A stretch of DNA of 64,000 nucleotides from positions 62,001-126,000 of the forward strand of contig DATELQ010000037.1 in NCBI GenBank assembly GCA_035276475.1, read 5' to 3'. This document shows positions 28,101-35,900 of this stretch, piece by piece (position 1 is the first letter of the stretch; every line of letters begins with the position of its first letter). This DNA comes from DATDFB01 sp035276475. GTDB lineage: Bacteria; Acidobacteriota; Thermoanaerobaculia; Gp7-AA8. The notes under the pieces were generated by a model, which was not told the origin of the DNA, made no database searches, and worked only from the letters and a program-made list of their open reading frames with translations. The translations under genes and the position numbers were made by a program.

Positions 28101-29707
28101 CGTGGATCTCGATCGACCCATCGAGCGGCACCACCACCGGCGACACCCTGACGCTGACCGTCACCGCGAACACCAGCGATCTCCCGGCCGGCACCAGCAC
28201 CGCGTCGATCTCCGTCCTCTTCGGCTCCGCGCGTGCGCACGGCACGTCGTCCGCGACCACCGTCAACGTCAACCTCGTGCAGCCCGTCTCGCCCGGCTCG
28301 AAGAACACCCCGCCGCCCGACGCCCTGATCATTCCGGCCGTCGCTCACGCCGGCGGCATCAACTCCAACTTCCAGTCCGACGTCCGCGTCGCCAACACCG
28401 GCCCGCAGGCGCAGAAATACCAGCTCACCTTCAGCCCGGATGAAGGAACGCCAAAGTCGACGACGGTGTCGATCGACCCCGGCAAAACTCTGGCGCTCGA
28501 CGACATCCTGGCGACGTGGTTCGGCAACGGCACCAGCTCGATCGGCACGCTCGAGATCCGCCCCATGAGCACCACCACCGGCACACCAAGCATCACGACC
28601 TTCGCCGCTAGCCGTACCTACAACGTGACCGCGAACGGCACCTTCGGCCAATACATCCCCGCCATCCCCTTCTCGCAGTTCATCGCGAAGAACGGATTAA
28701 TCAGCCTCCAGCAAATCGCCAGCTCCGACGCCTTCCGCACGAACTTGGGGCTACTCGAAGGCTCCGGCGATCCAGCCTCGGTGCTCATCAGCGTCTTCGG
28801 CAACGACGGCACCAAGCTCACCGAGTTCACGCAGACCCTGACCGGCGGCCAGCATCTCCAAATGAACGGCATCCTCGCCGTGAAGGGATTCACGAACCTC
28901 ACCGACGGCCGCATCGAAGTGAAGGTGACGTCGGCCGGCGGCAAAGTCACCGCCTACGCCTCCGTCCTCGACAACGCCACCAACGACCCGCTCCTCGTCG
29001 CCCCCGTCAGCATCAGCACGACGGGCGCGCCCAAGTACGTCCTCCCCGGCATCGCGGACCTCAACAACGGCATCGCCAACTGGCGCAGCGACGTAAGAAT
29101 CTTCAACCCCAGCGCGAGCACGGTGAACGCCACCGCAACGTTCTATCCGCTCAACGGCGGCGACCCAACATCGAAGCAGCTCACCATCAACCCGAACGAA
29201 GTGAGGCAACTCGACAGCGCCTTGAGCACCCTCTTCAACATCACCAACGCCGGCGGCGCGCTCCACATCACCACCGACAACAACGCCCCGCTAGTGGCGA
29301 CAGCACGGACGTACAACCAAACCACCGCCGGCACCTACGGCCAATTCATCCCAGCGGTAACCACGGCCGACGCCGTCGGCAAAGGCGGAAGAGCCCTGCA
29401 GATCCTGCAGGTCGAAGAATCCGACCGCTTCCGCAGCAACATCGGCATCACCGAAGTCACGGGGAAGAAGGCGACGGTCGAAGTCAGCGCAGTAACACCC
29501 GACTCCAAGTTCGCCGTAACCGGTACGTTCGAGTTCGCCCCGAACGAGTACCGGCAGTACTCCAGCATGCTCAAGTCCCTCGGCCTCGACACGGCGTACA
29601 ACACAAGAGTCACCGTAAGAGTCATCGACGGCGACGGCAAAGTCACCGCCTACGCCAGCGTCATCGACCAGAAGACCCAAGACCCCAACTACGTGAAAGC
29701 GCAGTAG
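16166..29707 (+). CDS. Giant secreted multi-domain repeat protein 2
   Basis: A 4513-aa exported protein with a clean signal peptide (residues 1-23, ending 'AAAYGQ') and AGGAG before the ATG. Order of modules: six near-identical DUF11-like units (about 24-772); two IPT/TIG units (773-930); a beta-solenoid with five units of about 201 aa, each containing 'YNHCGC' (945-2010); two IPT/TIG units (2025-2195); a lectin/CBM-like region (2196-2375); another IPT/TIG and a DUF11-like unit (2377-2590); a right-handed beta-helix beginning with an 'SGTGSLRQAIL' motif (2590-3070); four or more Ig/PKD-like units with 'GGSVTLTA...WSNGATTQSI' (3070-3440); DUF11 (3445-3560); FN3-like units (3570-3925); BACON-like (3960-4050); and the shared C-terminal module (4060-4513). 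Surface adhesion is likely but inferred. Confidence 0.87.
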   Translation: MARSLAAALFAAVACLITAAAYGQVDLAVSSVSASPAAITLNTGDVQYFVSTYNFSGSSATNASLTASLPAGSTFVSANTTGGGSCSNTVSTVTCSWATYASGLSATTTITVTPGAAGANTLSATIGANESDPVPANNSGSASATVNAQIDLSVVSVTASPTNITLGTGNVQYFVSLYNYSSSKATNAVVTANLPASSTFVSATATGGGTCGQSAGVVTCNWPDYFSGSSFTVIITVTPGAAGSNTLSASIAADQGDPVPANNSGNASCTVNDQIDLSVVSVTASPTNITLGTGNVQYFVSLYNYSTSKATNAVMTASLPASSTFVSATATGGGTCGQSAGVVTCSWPDYFSGSSFTVTITVTPGAAGANTLSASVTADQPDPTPANNGGSTSVTVNSQIDLSVVSVTASPTAFTLGTGNVQYFVSLYNYSTSKATNAVMTANLPASSTYVSATATGGGTCGQSAGVVTCSWPDYFSGSSFNVTITVTPGAAGSNTLSASIAAEQTDPIPANNSGSAIVTVNDQIDLAVVSVSASPTNITLGTGNVQYFVSLYNYSTSKATNAVMTANLPASSTYVSATATGGGTCGQSAGVVTCNWPDYFSGSSFSVIITVTPGAAGANTLSASIAADQADPVPANNSGSTAVTVNDQIDLSVISVTASPTTITLGGGNVQFFVNLYNYSSSKATNAAMTASLPASSAFVSATATGGGTCSQSAGVVTCNWTDYFSGNSNTATITITPGAAGANTLSASIAADQADPTPANNSGSTAVTVNPSSAPVITSFAPASGPTGTGVTLTGSNFTGATAVKFFNNVTASFTVVNDTTITTTVPAGATTGAISATNAIGTGSSATNFTVVPAPSIASFSPTNAGIGVSVVITGNAFTGATAVTFNGTSASYTVDSATQITAVVPSGATSGPIAITTSAGTGTSASNFTVNAPTTITAVASGLWSSGTTWSGGVPPGTLDTAVINAAVVVAVSSNATVANLTLSNGTLKGLANLTVTGTMNWSGDSTLQESGSITIPVGATLNISGSGTRFLDVRTIHNAGTINWSGANISEYNNALIDNQSGALFLASGDNFIYNHCGCSAPQTISNNGTFRKQGTGGTTQIFQSFSSLAAGSVDIQSGTVVFNSGTIAGAINVASGATLSVPSGASTAINSTVFLGNGTLSVSGGTLSVGGNLSIQAMTFSGGFVTGAGDLSTTASGAITWSADSTFTGSGSVTIPAGGQLNITGSGTRFIDGRTLHNAGTINWGGADISAYNASLVDNQTGGLIAISADKTWYNHCGCTAAQTTVNNGTIRKTGGSGTSTIQNALTSSASGAVDIQSGTLTFRNASVSSPISESGTGTLALDGSTSLTLNGITQTGANGIVQNGGTLTVTGNVVVANYTISNGFLTGSGDLKPSAGGAVNWTGNSNFIGSAGTGSVTIPAGTTLNITGTGTRFLDGRTLHVAGTFNWGTADLSAYDNSLVDIQTGGILAIQGDQLWYNHCGCTAAQTTTNNGTIRKLGTSGTTTINNALTSAAAASIDIQSGTLILRNATVSSPITETGTGVLSVDASTSLTLNAVTQTGANGIVQTGGTLTVTGTVNVDNYTISAGTLTGSGDLKPTVGAAVNWTGNSTFTGSGSVTIQAGAALNISGTGTRFLDGRTIHNGGTLTWSGADISAYDASLIDNQSGALWLIQTDNQIYNHCGCTAAQTTVNNGTIRKQTTSGTTTINNSLSSAAAAAIDIQSGTLLLRNATVASPVTESGSATLLVDGSTNLTLSATSVTGASGVVQTGGTLNISGTVNVDKYALSAGTLAGNGTLQLTAGGTLSWSGDSTWLGSGGGSVSIPTGAFLNISGTGTRFLDGRVLHNAGTLTWSGANISSYNAALIDNTGLLDIVGDGTVYNHCGCTAAQTTTNSGTLRKETATGTTSWTLPFSNSGTIDAESGTLAFGGALALTNVTQFGIGSAATYGRIIAGGAVSLGGTLTAAPTNGFVPQGGDVYTIITGGSVSGSFATKNLSFGAGRSFGDNTTATTVKLTASGPSITTVNPNHGPTAGGTAVAIAGSGFAAGGSFAVTFGGTAATCSVTSATQIDCTAPSHPAGTVDVVVTNGDGQPTTKTSAYTFDTSPTFGFARPASGGIAGGSAVVIGGTNLDTLTSVTFGGAAATIVYSSATEITVTAPAHAAGAVNIVLTNAIGTATAANAFTYVDNDDAARDFSVAVNPSPRWSYGSEPFRGGTFTLFTGPGRNGPGMDSWPNNGSLPIVQHNPTGSTIQQATNFTPSGKMILHPGSAGENAVVRWTAPANAAYRIAGNFVGYDSSYPTTTDVAVLHNNNAGAPLFTGNIASDNVPLTFSVDVNANAGDTVEFTVGFGSNGNFSGDATGLDALVTTLTGPAVTVTGVAPPSGLAGTSVTISGTNFHSGAAVTFGGVAATGITVVDPNTIQCTTPAHAPGAVDVVVTHPDSAAATLTNGFTYTSPTVDLAVTPAATPPSVAVGGTITFTTTVKNNGTGGATGVSLTQSVPANLTLATGPTPSQGTCSGTTTITCTLGALASTASATVTFTATATAGGTAITTASATANESDTNATDNTNQAASAAVTSTTIIVRTNADSGTGSLRQAILDADSGVCGPNCIIGFNVPAGQETISISTSLPSLTGMGIFVDGQSQPTYPGTRITIDGANDTQTNPVLELNGQNHYVRGMAIVRGHVEGVRVTGGGSHQLIDVWVGTADGNTAAGNFDGVVIDSGGNIISNDVISGNNGSGVVVKGSFSNAAIVGNKIGTNAAGTAALPNHTDGIQFILGAHGSSAGGNVISGNTNSGVYVNGAPGIANVINVSGNKIGTNAAGTAAIPNGAGVTLTNTTGSIVSNNLLSGNTNAGLVVGSGATNTTIQGNLIGTDLSNTGAIPNGKGIDIQSGASGAHIDSANTIAYNGAQGIKITGGPTAIVIANNSIHDNGALGIDLGGDGPTANDLGDADTGDNNLQNFPDFVDATLAGSTLTVHVNVDSSAVASTQSLRVELFKNGGITPLGSQCFAGNSITNGAITITGTPLVVGDSIVATATSFTNPFCLTANDGTSEFSAPITLGACTPPSATITPSGPTTFCAGGSVTLTAAAGAASYLWSNGATTQSISVNASGTFSVTATSAGGCSATSSPVTVTVNSAPPTPTITPGGPTNFCSGGSVTLTASAASSWHWSTGATTQSIVVTSSGSYSVTVTNGNGCSATSTPAAVTVNAPPNPTITPSGPTTFCSGGSVTLTASAATSWLWSNGATTQSIAVSATGSYSVTASDAAGCTATSAPTVVTVNPPPVVTISGPSSICPNAGFTLDAGAGFTSYAWSTGATTRTITVSQTAATTYSVTVTSISGCSGSGSKTVSMGSGGTTTIAAPAAVPANSIGNHASVTAGPAGTTYAWTISNGSITAGQGTPSITFAAGSSGTLTLGVTVDNAGCLSTGSANVSVSSLADLSISIAGPSSVNAGAPLAYVISVSNLGPTAAQNVVVADTLPNGVVFGSATGNGWNCASQGNLVGCTTPAISVGNASSITINATAPSSGPVTNTVTISANTPDPKTSNNSASITTTVNDSTNCSHAPATPMAPANNSTSNTSAITFQWTAAAGASGYRLFASTNGAPFADLGTTQATALPVSLTNGTIEWFVQTLFDNCPSIDSPHFLFTIPRPQSCPTNASQLQSPVNATLDHSPVRFDWSAAPNATQYELWLSLDHAAPALLGVTNATSLTRQIAAGAAEWFVVARYDACPGVESAHASFILAPDPNCSTKSAMLIEPGDNTVVDGRVAFHWSAVPGASQYQLFAGVNGAPPALIASSSQLRLERDLEPGAWQWFIVATFGSGCSPTQSAPGFFTVLPALPPCAPPATPVVRASANASSNNAYTIRWNRVGNAGAYEIQEGDAQPEAVNGTEKSYTHANTGNAPLLFNYRVRAVGSCDASVKSAFSSPIVVAVLPTQTTNGATPADDPQPVAYTLNIPTQAGQPFTATANQPWISIDPSSGTTTGDTLTLTVTANTSDLPAGTSTASISVLFGSARAHGTSSATTVNVNLVQPVSPGSKNTPPPDALIIPAVAHAGGINSNFQSDVRVANTGPQAQKYQLTFSPDEGTPKSTTVSIDPGKTLALDDILATWFGNGTSSIGTLEIRPMSTTTGTPSITTFAASRTYNVTANGTFGQYIPAIPFSQFIAKNGLISLQQIASSDAFRTNLGLLEGSGDPASVLISVFGNDGTKLTEFTQTLTGGQHLQMNGILAVKGFTNLTDGRIEVKVTSAGGKVTAYASVLDNATNDPLLVAPVSISTTGAPKYVLPGIADLNNGIANWRSDVRIFNPSASTVNATATFYPLNGGDPTSKQLTINPNEVRQLDSALSTLFNITNAGGALHITTDNNAPLVATARTYNQTTAGTYGQFIPAVTTADAVGKGGRALQILQVEESDRFRSNIGITEVTGKKATVEVSAVTPDSKFAVTGTFEFAPNEYRQYSSMLKSLGLDTAYNTRVTVRVIDGDGKVTAYASVIDQKTQDPNYVKAQ
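16235..18482 (+). repeat. Six tandem 375-bp DUF11-type coding repeats
   Basis: Units start near 16235, 16613, 16988, 17363, 17738 and 18113. Each encodes about 125 aa opening with '(V/I)DL(S/A)VxSVxASP' and containing 'GGGTCxQSAGVVTC' with two cysteines that could pair. Units 2-5 are nearly identical at the nucleotide level, implying recent expansion or gene conversion. Copy number in an assembly may be unreliable here. Confidence 0.9.
19000..22190 (+). repeat. Five tandem ~603-bp beta-solenoid coding repeats with an HCGC motif
   Basis: The marker 'YNHCGC' is encoded at 19400, 20003, 20615, 21218 and 21821, giving spacings of 603, 612, 603 and 603 bp. Each unit of about 201 aa has 'NISGTGTRFLDGRTLHNAGT', 'NNGT(I/F)RK' and 'SIDIQSGTL'-type rungs. 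The paired cysteines in HCGC recur at the same place in every unit, which could be a disulfide or metal site stacked along the solenoid. Confidence 0.85.
27700..29707 (+). repeat. C-terminal 2-kb block, copy in giant gene 2
   Basis: This block is closely similar to 40330-42338 in giant gene 3, with only scattered substitutions and small indels. It encodes the last FN3-like unit ('CAPPATPVVRA'), the BACON-like unit ('QPFTATANQPWISIDPSSGT') and the whole duplicated C-terminal module ending 'TQDPNYVKAQ'. Giant gene 1 carries a more diverged version (about 14640-16065). Boundaries are approximate. Confidence 0.88.
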
Positions 29708-29709
29708 AG

Positions 29710-29773
29710 GTGACAGGGAACGGGTAACAGGTCACAGGTCATCACCTGTCACCCGTTCCCCGTCACCTGTCAC
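29710..29773. repeat. Inverted heptamer-repeat hairpin C (unit GTGACAG-like)
   Basis: Left arm heptamers GTGACAG, GGAACGG, GTAACAG, GTCACAG (29710-29737) plus GT, loop CATC, then AC and CTGTCAC, CCGTTCC, CCGTCAC, CTGTCAC (29746-29773). Twenty-five of 30 positions pair in the main register. It begins 2 bp after the stop codon of giant gene 2 and uses a heptamer related to hairpin B. The rest of the 211-bp gap (29774-29918) holds a C-rich stretch, a TACAAT hexamer at 29866-29871 and the GGGAGA ribosome-binding site of giant gene 3. Confidence 0.85.
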
Positions 29774-29918
29774 CGGAACCGCAAAAACGTGTCCCCCATC
29801 ACAGCCCCCCCACCCCCACGACCTACATTTCCCCGATTGCACTAGCCGCCCCATAACTTATTTTGTACAATCATCCCCTTCGCGGTGGGTCCATCTTCGC
29901 TGGTCGTGTGGGAGAGAC

Positions 29919-32900
29919 ATGACGACTCGTTCTCGGCTCCGGTTCTCGGTGTGTTTTCTTCTCGTGCTTGGGGCGGCCTCGCCGCTCGCCGCCGCCGTCT
30001 TCACCAGCAGTCAAAGCGGCAACTGGAGCAGCGCCTCTACCTGGGGCGGCGCCGGCGTCCCCATCGCCGGTGACACCGCCACCATCCAGAGCGGCCACAC
30101 CGTCACCCTCGACGTCCCCGTCACCGTCGGCACCGTGAACCTCACCGGTACCTTGACCGGCACGCAGAACATCGCCGTCACCACCGCCTTCAACTGGAAC
30201 GGCGGCACCATGTCGGGCGCCGCCACCACTTCGATTCCCTCCGGGTCCGTCATGACCATGGGCGGCGGCGGGTTCCTCGACGGCCGCACCTTGAGCGTCG
30301 CCGGCACCCTGAATTTCAACGGCTCCAACTACTTCTACATGCAGAACAACGCCTCCGTGATCAACACGGGGCTCATCGACTTTTTGGGCGACGGCGGCAT
30401 CTACCTCAACGGCGCCCTAGGGACGATGTCCGTCACCACCAGCGGCACCATCCGCAAAAGCGGCGGCACCGGCGCGTCCCAGGTGCAGATCCCCCTCGTC
30501 GCCACGAGCGGCGCGCAGATTCTCGGTCAGAGCGGCACGTTCTACGTCTACAAAGTCACCAGCACCGGCGCCACCTTCGACGCCGCCAGCGGCGCGGTCA
30601 TGCTCTTCTACTCGAACGACACGCGCACCTTCGACGCCGCGTCGACGTTGAGCGGCGCCGGCACCATCCAGGTGAGCAACGGCACCAACACCCTCGCCGG
30701 CACCATCTCCGCGAACCTCACCGTCGCCGGCGGCACCTTCACGTTGAGCAGCGCCTCGACGCAGTCGATCCCGACGCTCACCCTGCAAGGCGGCACCCTC
30801 AACGGCACCGCCCCCATCGCCTTGACCGGCGCCAACAGCACATGGACCGGCGGCACCCTCGGCGGCAGCGGCCAGTTCACCATCCCCAACGGCACCACCG
30901 TCACCTCCAGCGGCACCGTCTTCCTCGACGCGCGGCCCGTCACGAACGCCGGCACCCTCAACCTCGTGAGCAACGGCACGATCTACCTGCAGGGCAACGC
31001 GGTTCTGACGAACAGCGGCACCATCGACTACCAGAGTGACGGCAACCTCTACGTCAACGGCGCCGTCGGCTCCTGCGCCGTCGTCAACAGCGGCACCATC
31101 AAGAAGAGCAGCGGCATCAGCGGCTCCAACCTCGCCGTGCCGCTCACCGCGCAGAGCGGCAGCCAGCTCATGGTGCAGAGCGGCCCGCTCTACCTCTCTG
31201 CCGTCACCGCCACCGGCGCCGCCTTCAGCGTCACCACCACCGCCAACCTCTACTTCTATTACAACGACACCCGCACCTTCGACGCCGCCTCCTCCATCAG
31301 CGGCACCGGCACCGTCACCTGGTACCAGGGGACCAACACCGTCAACGGCAGCTACAGCGTCAACGGCACCACCATCAACAACGCCACGCAGACGACGCTC
31401 AACAACATCAGTAGCGTCGGCAGCGTGACGATGAACGGCGGGACGCTGACGTTGAACAGCGCCAGCGCGTTGTCAGTCCCGACCCTGACGATGAACGGCG
31501 GCACGCTGAACGGCACCGCGCCGATCAACGTCACCTCGCCGTCGATGACCTGGAGCGGCGGCACGCTCGCCGGCAGCGGCGCGATCTCGATTCCGAACGG
31601 CACGACCGTCACCGTCAACTCCATCATCATCGACGCCCGCGCCGTCTCGAACGCCGGCGCCCTCAATCTCACCACCGGCTACATCTACCTCGGCGGCAAC
31701 GCCGTCCTCACCAACACCGGCACCGTCGACTTCGCGGGCGACAGCAATCTCTACATCAACGGCGCCGTCGGCACGACCTCCGTCGTCAACAACGGCACGA
31801 TCAAGAAGAGCGCCGGCACGAACGGCACGAGCTTCACCGTTCCCTTGAGCGCGCAGAGCGGCAGCCAGCTCCTCGTGCAGAGCGGCCCCTTCTTCATGGG
31901 CGCGGCCGTCACGAGCACGGGCGCCACATTCACCGTGCAGAGCGGCGCGGCGCTCTTGTTCTACAGCAGCGACACCCGCACCTTCGACGCCGCCTCGACC
32001 ATCACCGGCGCCGGCGGGGTGGCCTGGCAGGGCGGCACCAACACCGTCAACGCCACGTACAGCGTCACCGGCCTGACGAAGGGCATCGGCGCCTCGACGA
32101 CGATCAACAACATCACTAGCACCGGCGATCTCTTCGTCAGCGGCGGCACCCTCACCCTCAACCGCGCCTCCACGCTCTCCGTCCCGACGCTGACGATGCA
32201 GGGCGGGACGCTGAACGGCACCGCCCCCATCACCGTAACCGGCGCGTCGATGACGTGGACGAGCGGCACCGTCGCCGGCAGCGGCGCGCTCACCATCCCG
32301 AACGGCACCACCCTCACGCTCTCCGGCGTCTTCTTCGACGGCAAGGCCGTCACGAACGGCGGCACGATGAATGTGCCGTCGACCGGCTACTTCTACATGC
32401 AGAACAACGCCGTCGTGACGAACAACGGCACGATCGACCTGCAGGCCGACGGCAACATCTATCTCAACAGCGTCGCCGGCACGACCGCGATCGTCAACAA
32501 CGGCACGCTCAAGAAGAGCAGCGGCACGAACGGCTCGACGATCAGCGTGGCCTTGACCGCCAACAGCGGCAGCCAGCTGCAGGTCCTGGCCTCGATCCTC
32601 TACCTCGGCGCGGTCACGAGCTCCGGCGCGTCGTTCCAGGTCTCGAGCGGCGCCACGCTCTACCTCTACTACAACGAGGTCCGCACCTTTGACGCCGCCT
32701 CCTCGATCGGCGGCGCCGGGACCGTGCAGTGGGCCTCCGGCACGAACACGGTCAGCGGCACCTACAACGTCACCGGCTCCACGCGCGCCAGCGGGGGCAC
32801 GACGACGCTGAATACGATCGCGGCCTTGGGCGACGTCGTCCCCATCGGCGGCACGCTCACCTTGAACGGCGCCTCCGCGATCTCGATCCCGACGCTGGCC

Positions 32901-35900
32901 ATGCAGGGCGGGACGCTCAACGGCACGCTGCCCCTCAACATCACCGGCGCGTCGATGACCTGGACCGGCGGCGTCGTCGGCGGCTCCGGCGCGCTCAACA
33001 TCCCCAACGGCACGACCGTCACCGTGACCGGCGGCCCCTACATCGACGCGCGCCCCGTCGCCAACGCCGGCACCATCAACCTCACCGGCAGCTCCTACAT
33101 CTACATGCAGAACAACGCCGTCGTGACGAACAGCGGCACGCTCGACATGCTCGGCGACGGCTCGATCTATCTCAACGGCACCGCCGGCACCACCACCGTC
33201 ATCAACAGCGGCACCATCCGCAAGAGCGGCGGCACCAACTACAGCTACTTCACCGTGCCGCTGTCGGCGCAGAGCGGCAGCCAGTTCAACGTGCAGAGCG
33301 GCACGCTCTACCACGGCGGCAACTTGAGCGCCACGTCCGCCGCGTTCAACATCGGCAGCGGCGCCGCGCTCAGCTTCTACTACGGCGACACGCGCACCTT
33401 CGATGCCGGCACCACCATCACCGGCCCCGGCACGCTCTACATCCAGGGCGGCACCAACACCCACGCCGGCACGCTCACCGCGCCGCTCGTCATGACCGGC
33501 GGCACCTTCACGCTCAACAGCGCGGGAGCGCAGTCGATCCAGACGCTCACGATGCAGGGCGGGACGCTGAACGGGAGTGCCAACATCAACCTCACCGGCC
33601 CATCGATGACCTGGACCGGCGGCATCGTCGGCGGCTCCGGCACGCTCAACATCCCGAACGGCACCACCATCACCGTCAACGGCTATCCCTACCTCGACGC
33701 GCGCGCCGTCACGAACGCCGGCACGATCAACGTCACCAGCACCTACTACGTCTACATGCAAAACAACGCCGTCTTGACGAACAACGGCACGGTCGACCTG
33801 CAGGGCGACGGCGCCGTCTACTTGAGCGGCGCAACCGGCACGACCGCCGTCGTCAACAACGGCACGATCAAGAAGAGCGCCGGCACCAACTACAGCTACT
33901 TCACCGTGCCGCTCACCGCGCACAGCGGCAGCCAGTTCAACGTCCTCTCCGGCACCCTCTACCACGGCGGCGCCGTCACCGCGACCGGCGCGGCCTTCAA
34001 CGTGAACGGCGGCGCCATCCTCTCCCTCTACTACAGCGACGCGCGCAGCTTCGACGCCGCCACCACGATCGCCGGCGCCGGGACGCTCATGGTCCAGGGC
34101 GGCACCAACACGATGAGCGGCACGCTCACCACGCCGCTCACCATCACTGGCGGCACGCTGACCGTGAACAGCGCCGCCGCGCAGTCGATCCCCACGCTCT
34201 CGATGCAAGGCGGGACGTTGAACGGCACCGCCGGCATCAACTTGACCGGCGCCTCGATGACCTGGAGCGGCGGCATCGTCGGCGGCAGCGGCACGCTCTC
34301 GATCCCCGCCGGCACGACCATCACCGTCGCCGGCTATCCGATCATCGACGCAAGGCCCGTGACCAACGCCGGCGCCATCAACGTCACCAGCTTCTACTAC
34401 CTCTACATGCAGAACAACGCCGCCCTCTCCAACAGCGGCACGATCGACTTCCAGGGCGACAGCGCCCTCTACCTCAACAGCGCCGTCGGCACGACCGCGA
34501 TCAACAACAGCGGCACGATCAAGAAGAGCGCGGGCACGGGCATCAGCTACCTCACCGTCCCCTTGACCGCCCTCTCCGGCAGCCAGCTCCAGGTGCAGAG
34601 CGGCACGCTCTACCAGGGCGCCGCGCTCACCAGCACCGGCGCCACCTTCACCGTCGCCGGCGGCACCACGCTCGGCCTCTCCTCCAACGACACCCGCACT
34701 TTCGACGCCGCCTCCAGCATCACCGGCTCCGGCACGCTCGCCGTCTTCAGCGGCAACAGCACCTTCGCCGGCACGCTCTCCACGAACCTCACCATCACCG
34801 GCGGCACCTTCACCTTGAGCAGCGCCGGCGCGCAGTCGATCCCCACGCTGGCGATGCAGGGCGGCGTGCTGAGTGGCAGCGCCAACGTCAACGTCACCGG
34901 CGCCACCACGACGACGTGGTCGGGCGGCAACGTCGGCGGCAGCGGCACGCTGACGATCTCCCCCGCCGCGACGATCAGCGTGGCCGGCTACCCCTTCCTC
35001 GACGCAAGGCCCATCACCAACAACGGCACGATCAACGTCACCTCGACCTACTACGTCTACATGCAGAACGGCGCCGTCCTGACGAACAATGGCACGTTCA
35101 ACTTCACCGGCGACAGCAATCTCTACTTCAACACCGGCGCCGCCTGCTCGGTCGTGAACAACGGCACCTTCGGCAAGAGCGGCGGCACCGGAACGTCCAG
35201 CGTCAGCGTCCCCGTCACCAACGCCGCCGGCGGCACGATCAAGTCGACCACCGGCACCCTCTCCTTCACCAACGGCCTGGCGCAGTCGGGCACGCTCCTC
35301 TTCCCGATCTCCGGCGCCGCCTCCTTCGGCAAGGTCAACGTCAACGGCGCCTTCGCCCTCGCCGGCACGCTCACCGCCACCACCGTCAGTTACACCCCCT
35401 CGAACGGCGCCACGTTCCCGATCCTCACCTTCGGCTCCTCGAGCGGCGCCTTCGCCAACAAGAACCTCGACTACTCCGCCGGCACCTTCACCGAGAGCTA
35501 CGCCCCGACGTCGCTCACCCTCACCGCCGGCCCGCCCTCCCTCACCGTCACCAACGTCGCCCCGAGCCGCGGCGGCATCGCCGGCGGCACCACCGTTACC
35601 GTGAGCGGCACCAACTTCGCGTCCGGCGCCACCGTCACCTTCGGCGGTACCAACGCGGCCAACGTCACGTTCAACAACTCCACGTCGCTGACTGCCGTCA
35701 CGCCCGCGCACGTCGTCGGCCCCGTCGACGTCACCGTCACCAACCCCTCGACGCAGGCCGCCACGCTGCAGAACGGCTTCACCTTCACCGGCCTCGTCTC
35801 GCACTACTCGTTCGACGTCAACGGCACCCCCGGCAAGGACGTCGTCAGCAGCAACGACGCCACGAACGTCGTCGGCGTCACCCAGGGCGGCGGCAAGGTC

